A stretch of DNA of 64,000 nucleotides from Streptomyces pyxinicus (GCF_024753135.1 NZ_JANUGP010000004.1:62001-126000); one strand, 5' to 3'. Positions 1 through 8,765 are shown, counted from the stretch's first letter. Made by a program: numbers and translations. Notes: a model not told the origin generated them from the sequence alone.

Positions 1-813
1 CGGCTGGCGTGGCTGTGCGCGGGGCGGGGACTGCCGGAGTTCTACCAGTTCACGGTGGCCGCGATGCCCCCGGCGGCGGTCGGGGTGGCGTTCGCGCTGG
101 CGCACGTGGACGTGAAGGCGTCCGCGGTGGTCACCGGTGGGCTGTTCGCGCTGCTGCCCGGGCGGGCCCTGGTGGCGGGCGTGCAGGACGGCCTGACGGG
201 CTTCTACATCACCGCGTCCGCGCGCCTGCTGGAGGTCATGTACTTCTTCGTCGGGATCGTCGCCGGGGTGCTGGTGGTCCTGTACTTCGGAGTGAAGGTC
301 GGCGGCAAGCTGAACCCGGACGCGGCGCTCATCATCAACGAGCGCCCGCTGGTGCAGATCGCGGCGTCCATGCTGCTGTCGCTGACTTTCGCGGTGCTGC
401 TCCAGCAGGAGCGGTCCACCGTGCTGTGGGTGACGCTGAACGGCGGCGTCGCGTGGTCCGTGTACGGCGCGATGCACTACGTCGGCGATCTCTCGCCGGT
501 GGCCTCCACGGCCGCGGCGGCGGGTCTTGTGGGCCTGTTCGGGCAGCTGCTGTCGCGCTACCGGTTCGCCTCCGCGCTGCCCTTCACGACAGCGGCGATC
601 GGGCCGCTGCTGCCGGGTTCCGCCACCTACTTCGGGCTGCTGTCGATGGCGCAGAACGAGGTGGACAAGGGGCTGGTGTCGCTGGCCAACGCGGCCTCGC
701 TGGCCCTGGCGATCGCCATCGGCGTGAACCTGGGCTCGGAGGTCTTCCGGTTGTTCCTGCGGGTGGGCTCGGCCGGCAAGCGGCGGGCGGCCAAGCGGAC
801 CCGGGGCTTCTGA
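1..813 (+). CDS. ThrE-type threonine/serine exporter, 3' part
   Basis: The reading frame is open from the first base and stops at 811-813, so the true start lies before the window; 270 residues are visible. The product is a hydrophobic membrane protein with several predicted helices in a row. A segment reading DGLTGFYITASARLLE near residue 65, followed by a glycine-rich helix, is characteristic of the ThrE / YjjP-YjjB threonine-serine exporter family, which exports small amino acids across the cytoplasmic membrane. Only the C-terminal half-module (DUF3815-like) and part of the N-terminal module are seen. The substrate is inferred from the family. The next gene runs towards it on the other strand, so this is the last gene of its transcript. 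The tail is basic (GKRRAAKRTRG), consistent with a cytoplasmic C-terminus. Confidence 0.8.
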   Translation, partial: RLAWLCAGRGLPEFYQFTVAAMPPAAVGVAFALAHVDVKASAVVTGGLFALLPGRALVAGVQDGLTGFYITASARLLEVMYFFVGIVAGVLVVLYFGVKVGGKLNPDAALIINERPLVQIAASMLLSLTFAVLLQQERSTVLWVTLNGGVAWSVYGAMHYVGDLSPVASTAAAAGLVGLFGQLLSRYRFASALPFTTAAIGPLLPGSATYFGLLSMAQNEVDKGLVSLANAASLALAIAIGVNLGSEVFRLFLRVGSAGKRRAAKRTRGF

Positions 814-835
814 CCCCGGTCCCGCCCGCCGTCCG

Positions 836-1837
836 TCACGGGGCGCGGTGGTTGCCGCCCTGCTGGTGGTCGTACGGGTACTGCTGCCGGTCCTGGTACG
901 GCGGCTGCTGCTGGTCCTGGTACGGCTGCTGCTGCGGGTACTGCTGGTCGCCGTAGCCGCCGTTCTGGTCCCAGTACTGCTGCTGCCCGTACTGCTGCTG
1001 CCCGTACTGCTGCTGCCCGTGCTGCGGCTGTCCGTACTGCTGCTGTTCCTGCTGCGGGTGGCCGTAGGGCTGGTCCGGCTCGATGCGGCGCAGCCTGGTG
1101 GTGGCGTCGTCCATGACGGGCTGCTGGTACTGCGGCTGCCCGTACGGGTGCTGGTGCTGCTGCTGGTACCGCGGCTGCTGCGGGGCGGCCGGCTCGGGCT
1201 CCGGCCGGGGCCGCCGCTTGCTCTTGGCGCGCGCGCGGAGGAACTCGATGGCGATCGGCACGACCGAGACGAGGACGATCAGGATGAGGATCGCCTCGAT
1301 GTTCTTGTGGACGAAGCCGATGTTGCCGAGCCAGGAGCCGAGCAGGGTGACGCCCGCGCCCCACAGGACGCCACCGATGACGTTGAAGGTCAGGAACGAG
1401 CGGTACCGCATGCCGCTGACGCCCGCGATGATCGGCGTGAAGGTGCGCACGATCGGCACGAAGCGGGCCAGGACCAGGGACTTCGGGCCGTACTTCTCGA
1501 AGAACTCGTGCGCCTTGACGACGTTCTCCTGCTTGAACAGGCGGGAGTCGGGCCGGTTGAACAGGGACGGGCCGACCTTCTTGCCGAACATGTAGCCCGC
1601 CTGGTCGCCCAGGATCGCGGCGAGGCAGATCAGGGCGATCGCGGCCCACAGCGGGAAGTCCAGCTGGCCGGAGGTGATCAGCAGGCCGCAGGTGAACAAC
1701 AGCGAGTCGCCCGGCAGGAAGAAGCCGATGAGCAGGCCGGACTCGGCGAAGACGATGAGCAGCAGACCCCAGATGCCGAAGGTGTCGAGCAGATAGTCGG
1801 GGTCCAGCCAGCTCGGGCCGAGGGCGAGTGTCATCAC
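836..1837 (-). CDS. DedA/SNARE-associated membrane protein with Gln/Tyr-rich tail
   Basis: 333 residues. Residues 1-205 form a DedA (VTT/SNARE-associated) domain: a re-entrant region with ESGLLIGFFLPGDSLLF, the GDQAGYMFGKKVG stretch and the family signature FVPIVRTFTPIIAGVSGM. DedA proteins act in the cytoplasmic membrane, several as lipid flippases such as undecaprenyl-phosphate translocases; which lipid this one handles cannot be told. Residues 206-333 are a disordered basic then Gln/Tyr/Pro-rich extension containing tandem YGQQQ repeats, absent from ordinary DedA proteins of about 200-220 residues. GTG at 1837 is taken as start with an AGGAG nine bases upstream; the adjacent ATG at 1834 is nearly equivalent. 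It converges with the ThrE gene (22-bp gap) and is divergent from the ClC gene. Confidence 0.88.
   Translation of the reverse strand: MMTLALGPSWLDPDYLLDTFGIWGLLLIVFAESGLLIGFFLPGDSLLFTCGLLITSGQLDFPLWAAIALICLAAILGDQAGYMFGKKVGPSLFNRPDSRLFKQENVVKAHEFFEKYGPKSLVLARFVPIVRTFTPIIAGVSGMRYRSFLTFNVIGGVLWGAGVTLLGSWLGNIGFVHKNIEAILILIVLVSVVPIAIEFLRARAKSKRRPRPEPEPAAPQQPRYQQQHQHPYGQPQYQQPVMDDATTRLRRIEPDQPYGHPQQEQQQYGQPQHGQQQYGQQQYGQQQYWDQNGGYGDQQYPQQQPYQDQQQPPYQDRQQYPYDHQQGGNHRAP
974..1048. repeat. 15-bp tandem repeat, five units, inside the DedA tail
   Basis: Five consecutive 15-bp units of the form GTACTGCTGCTGCCC (the fourth and fifth diverged) occupy these bases. On the minus strand each unit encodes GQQQY, and together they account for the Gln/Tyr-rich repeats in the DedA tail. 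In-frame slippage would change tail length without breaking the gene. Confidence 0.85.
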
Positions 1838-2035
1838 GGGTCCGGGCTCCTGAGGGTGGAAGGCGGCTACGGCGGCTGACCGTCGACGGCGTGCCGCACA
1901 AAGCTACCAACGTGCGGCGGCGGCCCCGGGTTCCACCGGTGTCTCCGGACGAGGGTGGTACGGGTGTGCACCGTGAGGTGAGGATCGATTCCTGTTCAGG
2001 ATGTTACGGGCGTTTCATCCGCTTATGGTGAGCCC

Positions 2036-3322
2036 GTGGTCCAGGACACCGAGGAGCAGGCTCGTACGACCCGCCCGGCGGCCCCCGCGCGGGCCCTGCT
2101 GCCCTTGATCGCGCCCGCCGTGGGCGTGGGCGTGGGGGCGAGCCTGGTCTACATCGGGGTGAGCGCGGCGGCGGAGCGGTTGCAGCACGTGCTGTGGGGT
2201 CCGCTGCCCGACGCGCTCGGGGTGGGCCGCTACTCGGTGCTGTGGATGTCCGTGATGCTGGTGGCGACCGGGATCGCCGTCGGTCTGGTGGTCTGGAAGG
2301 TGCCGGGGCACGCCGGGCCGGATCCGGCGACGACGGGTCTCGACGCGCCGGTGCTGCCGCCGCTCGTGCTGCCGGGGCTGGTGCTGGCGACCGGGCTGAT
2401 GCTGGCGGGCGGGCCGAGCCTCGGCCCGGAGAACCCGATCATCGCCGTGAACGTGGGCCTGGCGGCCTGGCTGGGCGCGCGGCTGGTGCCCCGGACGCCC
2501 GGAGCCGTGTGGCCGATGCTGGCGGAGTCGGGGACCCTCGGGGCGCTGTTCGGGACGCCGGTGGCGGCGGCCCTGGTGATCTCCGAGGCGCTGACCGGCC
2601 GGCCGGTCCGGGGCCGGCTGTGGGACAACCTGTTCGCGCCGCTGGTCGCGGCGGCCGTCGGGGCCATGACGACCACCCTGCTGTTCCGCCCGGCCTTCGA
2701 CCTGGGGCTGCCGCCGCTGGGCCGCCCGGACTGGCGGGACCTGCTGGCGGCGCTCGTCGTCGCCTCGGCGTCCGCGCTGCTGGGCATGTGCGCCGTGTAC
2801 GCCTTCCCCTACGCGCACGCGGCCTTCCAGCGGCTGCGGCACCCGATGCTGATGCTTCCGGCCGGTGGTGTCGTCCTGGGGGCGCTCGCGGCCCTGGGCG
2901 GCCATCTGACGCTCTTCAAGGGACTGTCGGAGATCGGCGAGCTGGCCCGCGACCCGGAGGGCCGGTCGGCCGGGCAGTTCGCTCTGCTGGCCGTGGTGAA
3001 GCTGGCCGCGCTGCTGGTCGCGGCCTCCTGCGGCTTCCGCGGCGGTCGGATCTTCCCGGCCGTCTTCGTCGGCACCGCCCTCGGGCTGTGCGCCCACGCG
3101 CTGGTTCCGGCCGTGCCCCCGGCCCTGGGTGTGGCCACCAGCGTGCTGGGCATCCTCCTGGCGATCACCCGGCAGGGCTGGGTGAGCCTGTTCACCGCCG
3201 CCGTCCTGGTCTCCTCGCCCGCCGTCCTCGCCCTGCTGTGCATCGCCTCGCTGCCGGCCTGGCTGCTGGTGACGGGACGGCCGCAGATGCAGTTGCGCGC
3301 GGACGGCACGGCGGTCCGCTGA
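2036..3322 (+). CDS. ClC-family chloride channel or H+/Cl- antiporter
   Basis: 428 residues with about ten hydrophobic helices. Two ClC hallmarks are visible: GPSLGPENPII at residues 126-136, corresponding to the GREGP filter loop with its gating glutamate (Glu132 here), and GFRGGRIFPAVFVG near residue 330, the GxFxP filter segment. The family moves Cl- alone or in exchange for H+ across the cytoplasmic membrane. The gene ends 22 bp before gadB on the same strand, and in enterobacteria a ClC antiporter supports glutamate-decarboxylase acid resistance, so a joint acid-stress role is likely but inferred. GTG at 2036 is used as start; a good ribosome-binding site is not obvious. The first ClC loop (GSGIP) is poorly conserved, so this is a divergent subfamily member. 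Confidence 0.85.
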   Translation: MVQDTEEQARTTRPAAPARALLPLIAPAVGVGVGASLVYIGVSAAAERLQHVLWGPLPDALGVGRYSVLWMSVMLVATGIAVGLVVWKVPGHAGPDPATTGLDAPVLPPLVLPGLVLATGLMLAGGPSLGPENPIIAVNVGLAAWLGARLVPRTPGAVWPMLAESGTLGALFGTPVAAALVISEALTGRPVRGRLWDNLFAPLVAAAVGAMTTTLLFRPAFDLGLPPLGRPDWRDLLAALVVASASALLGMCAVYAFPYAHAAFQRLRHPMLMLPAGGVVLGALAALGGHLTLFKGLSEIGELARDPEGRSAGQFALLAVVKLAALLVAASCGFRGGRIFPAVFVGTALGLCAHALVPAVPPALGVATSVLGILLAITRQGWVSLFTAAVLVSSPAVLALLCIASLPAWLLVTGRPQMQLRADGTAVR

Positions 3323-3344
3323 ATATCCCTTCTGGAGGCAGTCC

Positions 3345-4751
3345 ATGGCTCTGCACAAAGGCCCCGCGAAGCACGAGCGGCGCACCATGTCGGTCAACCC
3401 CTTCTACGGGGAGGCCAACCCGGTCGGCGGCATGGCCGAGGCCCCGCCCACGCACCGGCTGCCCGACGCGCCGCTGCCCCCGTCGACGGCGTACCAGCTG
3501 GTGCACGACGAGCTGATGCTGGACGGCAACTCGCGGCTCAACCTGGCCACCTTCGTCACCACCTGGATGGAGCCGCAGGCCGGGGTGCTGATGTCGGAGT
3601 GCCGGGACAAGAACATGATCGACAAGGACGAGTACCCGCGCACCGCCGAACTGGAGCGGCGCTGTGTGGCGATGCTCGCGGACCTGTGGAACGCGCCGGA
3701 CCCGGCGGCCGCGGTGGGCTGTTCGACCACCGGTTCGAGCGAGGCGTGCATGCTCGCCGGGATGGCCCTCAAGCGGCGCTGGACGCAGCGCAACGCCGAC
3801 CGCTACCCGGGGGTCCGGCCGAACCTGGTCATGGGCGTCAACGTGCAGGTGTGCTGGGAGAAGTTCTGCAACTTCTGGGAGGTGGAGGCGCGGCTCGTCC
3901 CCATGGAGGGCGACCGCTTCCACCTGGACCCGGGGGCCGCGGCCGAGCTGTGCGACGAGAACACCATCGGGGTCGTCGGTGTCCTCGGCTCCACCTTCGA
4001 CGGTTCCTACGAGCCGGTCGCGGAGCTGTGCGCGGCCCTGGACGCCCTCCAGGAGCGCACCGGCCTGGACGTCCCGGTCCACGTCGACGGCGCCTCGGGC
4101 GCGATGGTGGCGCCCTTCCTCGACGAGGACCTGGTGTGGGACTTCCGGCTGCCGCGGGTGGCCTCGATCAACACCTCCGGCCACAAGTACGGGCTGGTCT
4201 ACCCGGGCGTCGGCTGGGCGCTGTGGCGGGACAAGGAGGCGCTGCCCGAGGAACTGGTCTTCCGGGTCAACTACCTCGGCGGGGACATGCCCACCTTCGC
4301 GCTGAACTTCTCCCGGCCCGGCGCCCAGGTGGTGGCGCAGTACTACACCTTCCTCAGGCTCGGCCGCGACGGCTACCGCGCGGTGCAGCAGTCCACCCGG
4401 GACGTGGCGACCTCGCTGGCCGGCCGGATCGCGGAGCTGGGCGACTTCCGGCTGCTCACGCGCGGCGACGAGCTGCCGGTGTTCGCGTTCACCACGGCCG
4501 ACGACGTCACGGCGTACAACGTGTTCGACGTCTCCCGGCGGCTGCGCGAGAGCGGCTGGCTGGTGCCCGCGTACACCTTCCCGGCGAACCGGGAGGACCT
4601 GTCGGTGCTGCGGGTGGTGTGCCGCAACGGCTTCTCGCACGACCTGGCCGACCTGTTCATGGCCGACCTGAGCCGGCTGCTGCCCGAACTGCGCCGGCAG
4701 CCGCAGCCGCTGACCCGGGACACGGACGCGGCCACCAGCTTCCACCACTGA
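3345..4751 (+). CDS. gadB: Glutamate decarboxylase
   Basis: 468 residues, the usual length for the family. The protein is a PLP-dependent group II decarboxylase converting L-glutamate to GABA and CO2 with consumption of a proton, in the cytoplasm. The PLP lysine is Lys281 in NTSGHKYG; the upstream HVDGASGAM segment supplies the PLP-ring aspartate; the N-terminal TFVTTWMEPQA motif is typical of GAD. ATG at 3345 is preceded by GGAGG at about eight bases. It lies 22 bp after the ClC gene with no terminator between them, so both are probably co-transcribed as a proton-consuming and charge-balancing pair. It converges with a PadR gene 21 bp away. No GABA antiporter gene is seen in the window. Confidence 0.95.
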   Translation: MALHKGPAKHERRTMSVNPFYGEANPVGGMAEAPPTHRLPDAPLPPSTAYQLVHDELMLDGNSRLNLATFVTTWMEPQAGVLMSECRDKNMIDKDEYPRTAELERRCVAMLADLWNAPDPAAAVGCSTTGSSEACMLAGMALKRRWTQRNADRYPGVRPNLVMGVNVQVCWEKFCNFWEVEARLVPMEGDRFHLDPGAAAELCDENTIGVVGVLGSTFDGSYEPVAELCAALDALQERTGLDVPVHVDGASGAMVAPFLDEDLVWDFRLPRVASINTSGHKYGLVYPGVGWALWRDKEALPEELVFRVNYLGGDMPTFALNFSRPGAQVVAQYYTFLRLGRDGYRAVQQSTRDVATSLAGRIAELGDFRLLTRGDELPVFAFTTADDVTAYNVFDVSRRLRESGWLVPAYTFPANREDLSVLRVVCRNGFSHDLADLFMADLSRLLPELRRQPQPLTRDTDAATSFHH

Positions 4752-4772
4752 CCCGGCGGGCGTACGGCGGGT

Positions 4773-5414
4773 TCAGCGCTCGTCGTCCGGGTGCCGCTCC
4801 CCCGTCGCGTACGGGTTCTCCTGCCCCTCGGCCAGCACCCCGACGAACGGCTCGCCCTCCCCGGCGAACGTGTACGCGCCCGCCTCCAGCCGGTCGATCA
4901 GCCCCTGCGTCCAGGCCGCGTCGGAGTCGGCCGTGTGGAGCCAGTAGTGCATGATCTCGCCGATGTGGCCGAGCCGTCCGGGGCCGTCCTCGGGGAGGTA
5001 GTGCCCGGTGACGGAGCCACGCCACCGGGCGATGCGGCGGATCCGCTCCCCGAGCAGCTCCAGCGCCTCGGCGCGGGGCAGTTCGACCAGGAAGCCGAGG
5101 GCCGCCGACCGGACGTCCGGCTTCTGGTCGTAGGAGACCAGGGCCTCGCGCAGCAGCCGGAAGAACTCGTCCGTGCCCCGCTCGGTGATCTCGTACTCGG
5201 TGCGCGGCGGGCCGCCCGCCGTGGACGGCGCCACCTCGTGCGCGTGCAGCAGTCCCTGCTTGGCCAGCTGCTTCAGCGCGTGGTAGATCGAGCCCGGCCG
5301 GGCGTGCGACCACTCGTGCGCGCCCCAGTACTCCAGATCACTCCGCACCTGGTACCCATGGGCCCGCCCGTGCTGCCGCACCGCGCCCAGCACGAGAAGA
5401 CGGATCGCTGACAT
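4773..5414 (-). CDS. PadR-family transcriptional regulator
   Basis: 213 residues. Residues 5-85 form the PadR winged helix: LLVLGAVRQHGRAHGYQ, then the Trp/Gly-rich WSHARPGSIYHALKQL recognition region and the EYEITERGT wing. Residues 90-190 are the C-terminal VirR/PadR-like dimerisation helices. Such proteins usually repress a neighbouring transporter or stress gene and respond to small molecules; no clear target adjoins it. ATG at 5414 is the start. The gene faces gadB tail-to-tail and lies 57 bp downstream of the DinB gene on the same strand, so the two may share a transcript. Confidence 0.88.
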   Translation of the reverse strand: MSAIRLLVLGAVRQHGRAHGYQVRSDLEYWGAHEWSHARPGSIYHALKQLAKQGLLHAHEVAPSTAGGPPRTEYEITERGTDEFFRLLREALVSYDQKPDVRSAALGFLVELPRAEALELLGERIRRIARWRGSVTGHYLPEDGPGRLGHIGEIMHYWLHTADSDAAWTQGLIDRLEAGAYTFAGEGEPFVGVLAEGQENPYATGERHPDDER

Positions 5415-5471
5415 GGGCCAAGCGTAGGACCCGGCGCGGCCGGCTCTCGGGGCGCCGCCGTCCGGCCGCCG

Positions 5472-6020
5472 TCAGTCCCGGGAGCCGCCCTGTTCCCGTG
5501 CCACCAGTTCGAAGGCGGTACGGCCGTCCAGGGACTCGCGGATGATGTCGGCGTGGCCGGCGTGCCGGGCCGTTTCGCGGATGAGGTGCAGGCAGACCCA
5601 GCGCAGCGAGACGCGGCCCTCGGGCGGGAACCATGGGTCCGGCGGCAGCGGGAAGGTGTCGTCCAGGCTCGGCGCGGAGCGGATGAACGTCTCCGTCTCG
5701 GCGGCGACCTGCTCCCAGTACGCCAGTTGCGAGGCGACCGTCTCCTCGCCCACCAGCTGGTGGGTCTCGTGCCAGTTCGAGGCGTCGCGCGCGACGGCGG
5801 GCGGCTCCTGCCGGGCCCGTGCGATCCAGCTCTGCTCGACCTCGGCGGCGTGCTTGAGCAGACCGCCGAGGGACAGCTCGCTCGCGCTGGGCCGGGAGCG
5901 GGCCTGCTCCTCGGTCAGCCCCAGCAGCGCCCGGCGGATCCCGCCGCGCTGCTCCTCGATGAACGCGAGCAGCGCCCCCCGCTCGTCGCCCTTCGCCTCC
6001 GCCGGTACATGCGTGACCAT
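5472..6020 (-). CDS. DinB-family protein (DUF664/mycothiol-transferase-like)
   Basis: 182 residues. The four-helix DinB fold is suggested by RGALLAFIEEQRGGIRRALLG at the N-terminus, SLGGLLKHAAEVEQSWI with its first candidate metal-ligand histidine, and LRWVCLHLIRETARHAGHAD, whose H-x3-E-x2-R-H-x2-H pattern matches the metal site of DinB/DUF664 proteins. In actinobacteria this family includes mycothiol-dependent transferases and detoxifying enzymes; the substrate is unknown. ATG at 6020 is followed by MVTHVPAEAKGDERG. It sits between a PadR regulator and an aldehyde dehydrogenase on the same strand, but a strong hairpin separates it from the latter. Confidence 0.85.
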   Translation of the reverse strand: MVTHVPAEAKGDERGALLAFIEEQRGGIRRALLGLTEEQARSRPSASELSLGGLLKHAAEVEQSWIARARQEPPAVARDASNWHETHQLVGEETVASQLAYWEQVAAETETFIRSAPSLDDTFPLPPDPWFPPEGRVSLRWVCLHLIRETARHAGHADIIRESLDGRTAFELVAREQGGSRD

Positions 6021-6082
6021 GGCCTGCCGCCTCTCCTCGGTGCGTCCGCCGGGGCTCCTCGCCCCGACATCGAAGGACGCTA

Positions 6083-6119
6083 CGGGGCATAGAGGTCAGA
6101 TCCTGGCCTCTATGCCCCG
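6083..6119. terminator. Perfect 13-bp inverted repeat between ALDH and DinB genes
   Basis: CGGGGCATAGAGG (6083-6095) and its exact complement CCTCTATGCCCCG (6107-6119) flank an 11-base loop. It begins 15 bp after the aldehyde dehydrogenase stop, so it probably ends that transcript. There is no T-run, as is common in Streptomyces, so an operator for the DinB gene is an alternative. Confidence 0.55.
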
Positions 6120-6133
6120 ACATCCGGGAAGGG

Positions 6134-7597
6134 TCAGAACGGGAAGCCGCTGCGGCCGTGCTGGACCGAGATCCACTTGACCGTGGTGAAGGCCTCCAGC
6201 GTGGTCTCGCCGTTCAGCCGGCCGAGGCCGGAGTGCTTCTCGCCGCCGAAGGGCACGAGCGGCTCGTCGTGCACGGTGCCGTCGTTCACGTGGAACATGC
6301 CGGTGTCGATCCGCTTGGCGAAGGCGACACCCCGCTCGACGTCCCCGGTGTGCACGGCGCCGCTGAGGCCGTAGGGGGTGTCGTTGACGATCCGGACCGC
6401 CTCCTCCTCGCCGTCGAACGGGACCAGGAAGACCACCGGCCCGAAGACCTCCTCGCGCAGCAGCGCGGAGTCGGCGGGGAGACCGGTGAGCACGCTGGGC
6501 TCGACCAGGTTGTCGGTCGTGGCGCCCCGCACCAGCGCGGTGGCCCCTTCGGCGAGCGCCTGCTCGACGGTGCCGGAGAGCGCGGCGGCCTGCGCGGAGT
6601 TGATCACCGGGCCGATGACGGTCTCGGGGTCGCGCGGGTCGCCGGTCTTCAGGCTGCGGACCTTGGCGACGAACTTCTCGGTGAACTCCTCCTCGACCGA
6701 GCGGTCCACCAGCACGCGGTTGGCGGCCATGCAGACCTGGCCCTGGTGGACGAACCGGCTGAAGACCGCCGCGTCCACCGCGTAGTCGAGGTCGGCGTCG
6801 TCCAGCACCACGAGCGCGCTGTTGCCGCCCAGTTCGAGCACCGAGCGCTTGAAATGGCGGGCGCAGACGGTGGCGACGTGGCGGCCGACCTTGTCGGAGC
6901 CGGTGAACGAGATGACCTTCGGGACCGGGTGCTCGATGAACGCGTCACCGATCTCGGCGATGTCGGTCACGACCACGTTGAGCAGGCCGCCGGGCAGTCC
7001 CGCCTCCTCGAAGATCTTCGCGAGCAGGGTGCCGCCGGCGATCGGGGTGTTCTGGTGCGGCTTGAGGACCACGGCGTTGCCGAGCGCGAGCGCCGGGGCG
7101 ACCGACTTCAGCGACAGCAGGAAGGGGAAGTTGAAGGGGCTGATCACGCCCACCACGCCGACCGGGACGCGGTAGACGCGGTTCTCCTTGCCGTCGGCCG
7201 GCGAGGGCAGGATCCGGCCCTCGGGGCGCAGCGCCAAGTGGACCGACTCGCGCAGGAACTCCTTGGCGAGGTGCAGCTCGAAGCCGGCCTTCACGCGGGT
7301 GCCGCCCAGCTCCGCGATGATCAGGTCCGCTATCTCCTGCTCGCGGTCCTCGATCAGGCGCAGCGCCCGCTCGAAGACGGCACGGCGGGTGTAGGGGTTG
7401 GTCTCGGCCCACCGCCGCTGGGCGCGGGCGGCGGCCCGGTAGGCCTCGTCCACCTCGTCGACCGTGGCGACCGTGATGGAGGCGAGCTTCTCGTCGTCGT
7501 AGGGATTGAAGTCGATGACGTCCCAGGAGCCGGTGCCCGTGCGCCACTCGCCGTCGATGTACTGCCGGGCCAGGTCGGTGAAGTAGGACGACGCCAT
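6134..7597 (-). CDS. NAD(P)-dependent aldehyde dehydrogenase
   Basis: 487 residues from ATG 7597, chosen because GAGGGA lies just upstream; a TTG at 7609 would put that sequence inside the gene. The protein belongs to the aldehyde dehydrogenase superfamily, close to vanillin/benzaldehyde dehydrogenases. Visible motifs: cofactor-binding SPFNFPFLLSLK and FTGSDKVGRHV, the catalytic-base segment LELGGNSALVVLDDAD, the nucleophile region FVHQGQVCMAANR with its cysteine, and EEVFGPVVF. It oxidises an aldehyde to a carboxylic acid in the cytoplasm; the substrate cannot be named. It is transcribed away from the regulator at 7667, and a hairpin follows its stop codon. Confidence 0.93.
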   Translation of the reverse strand: MASSYFTDLARQYIDGEWRTGTGSWDVIDFNPYDDEKLASITVATVDEVDEAYRAAARAQRRWAETNPYTRRAVFERALRLIEDREQEIADLIIAELGGTRVKAGFELHLAKEFLRESVHLALRPEGRILPSPADGKENRVYRVPVGVVGVISPFNFPFLLSLKSVAPALALGNAVVLKPHQNTPIAGGTLLAKIFEEAGLPGGLLNVVVTDIAEIGDAFIEHPVPKVISFTGSDKVGRHVATVCARHFKRSVLELGGNSALVVLDDADLDYAVDAAVFSRFVHQGQVCMAANRVLVDRSVEEEFTEKFVAKVRSLKTGDPRDPETVIGPVINSAQAAALSGTVEQALAEGATALVRGATTDNLVEPSVLTGLPADSALLREEVFGPVVFLVPFDGEEEAVRIVNDTPYGLSGAVHTGDVERGVAFAKRIDTGMFHVNDGTVHDEPLVPFGGEKHSGLGRLNGETTLEAFTTVKWISVQHGRSGFPF

Positions 7598-7666
7598 GTG
7601 ATCCCTCAATCGCTAGCGGCCACCAGATCTACGCCATGTCTGATCACTCGTCATCGTACGTGTGAG

Positions 7667-8527
7667 TCATGAGAGTTGGCGGAGTCCCCGGAGCAGGTCG
7701 CGGCTCTCGCCGGGGCCGGGGCTGTCCTGCTGCAACTCCTTGAGCGCCTGCTCGTACTGGGCGACGTCCTCGCGCTTGTCGAGGTAGAGGGCGCTGGTGA
7801 GCTGCTCCAGGTAGACCACGTCGGACAGGTCGGCGTCGGGGAAGCTGAGGATGGTGAAGGCGCCGCTCTCGCCGGAGTGCCCGCCGAAGCCGAACGGCAT
7901 GATCTGCAACCGCACGTTGGGCCGCTCGGAGACGTCGATCAGGTGCTGGAGCTGGCCGCGCATCACCTCGCGGTCGCCGTAGGGGCGGCGCAGCGCGGCC
8001 TCGTCCAGGACGATGTGGAACTCGGGGGCGCTGTCGGAGAACAGGTGGCGCTGGCGCTCCAGGCGCAGCGCGACCCGGCGTTCGACGTCGGCGGCGCTCG
8101 CGCCCTTCATACCGCGCCGGACCACCGCGCGGGCGTACTCCTCGGTCTGGAGCAGGCCGTGGACGAACTGCACCTCGTAGACGCGGATCAGCGAGGCGGC
8201 GCCCTCCAGGCCCACGTAGGTGGGGAACCAGCTGGGCAGGACGTCGGTGTAACTGTGCCACCAGCCCGCCACGTTGGCCTCCCGGGCGAGGGAGAGCAGC
8301 GACTCGCGCTCGCCCCCGTCGGTGATGCCGTACAGCGTCAGCAGGTCTTCCACGTCTCTGGTCTTGAAGCTCACCCGGCCCAGCTCCATCCGGCTGATCT
8401 TCGACTCGGAGGCGCGGATCGAGTAGCCCGCCGCCTCACGCGTGATCCCCCGAGCTTCACGCAGTCGCCTGAGTTGCGAGCCGAGCAGCATCCGCCGCAC
8501 CACCGATCCGGGCTCTCCCGCGCTCAC
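7667..8527 (-). CDS. WhiJ-like regulator: XRE helix-turn-helix plus DUF5753
   Basis: 286 residues from GTG 8527, which has GGGGAGG nine bases upstream and gives the typical MSAGEPGSVVRRMLLGSQLR start. Residues 15-75 are an XRE helix-turn-helix (LRRLREARGITREAAGYSI followed by SESKISRMELGR). Residues 95-270 are the DUF5753 domain found with this helix-turn-helix in streptomycete WhiJ-type proteins. These regulators work with small DUF397 proteins and RsbW-like ATPases in development and antibiotic control, and both partners lie just beyond it. Its divergent partner starts 308 bp away, and that gap carries a repeated motif that may be its operator. Confidence 0.9.
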   Translation of the reverse strand: MSAGEPGSVVRRMLLGSQLRRLREARGITREAAGYSIRASESKISRMELGRVSFKTRDVEDLLTLYGITDGGERESLLSLAREANVAGWWHSYTDVLPSWFPTYVGLEGAASLIRVYEVQFVHGLLQTEEYARAVVRRGMKGASAADVERRVALRLERQRHLFSDSAPEFHIVLDEAALRRPYGDREVMRGQLQHLIDVSERPNVRLQIMPFGFGGHSGESGAFTILSFPDADLSDVVYLEQLTSALYLDKREDVAQYEQALKELQQDSPGPGESRDLLRGLRQLS

Positions 8528-8732
8528 GTTCGCCAGCCTCCCCAACCGTCTTCAGGTGCCGCAGTCTGCCACTAAAACACTTCGAGCAGTACTCGCGCGG
8601 TTACGGAAACGGAAAGAGGTCGGCCGTTTCTGCCTGGTTGGGAACGGTGACAGGTCGGGACCACTGACGGAATTCGTGGCGAAGATGGCAGAAAAAATGG
8701 CCAAGAAGCGGTACGGGCAGGGCCATTTCGGT

Positions 8733-8765
8733 CACGTGCACGTGCATCTGCCCTTGCATCTGCTG
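8733..8765. promoter_or_regulatory. Candidate operator with GTGCACGTGCATCTG and TGCATCTGC repeats
   Basis: Between the divergent WhiJ-like regulator and ATPase genes (8528-8835), GTGCACGTGCATCTG (8736-8750) is followed by a second copy of its end, TTGCATCTGCT. The 15-mer recurs inverted at 9797-9811, upstream of the DUF397 gene. A shared site upstream of both partner genes suggests binding by the XRE regulator at 7667. The rest of this 308-bp gap shows nothing else clear. Confidence 0.45.

Noticed and set aside
974-1048. Possible CRISPR or regulatory repeat array
   Set aside because: Units are contiguous 15-mers without spacers and encode an in-frame peptide repeat.
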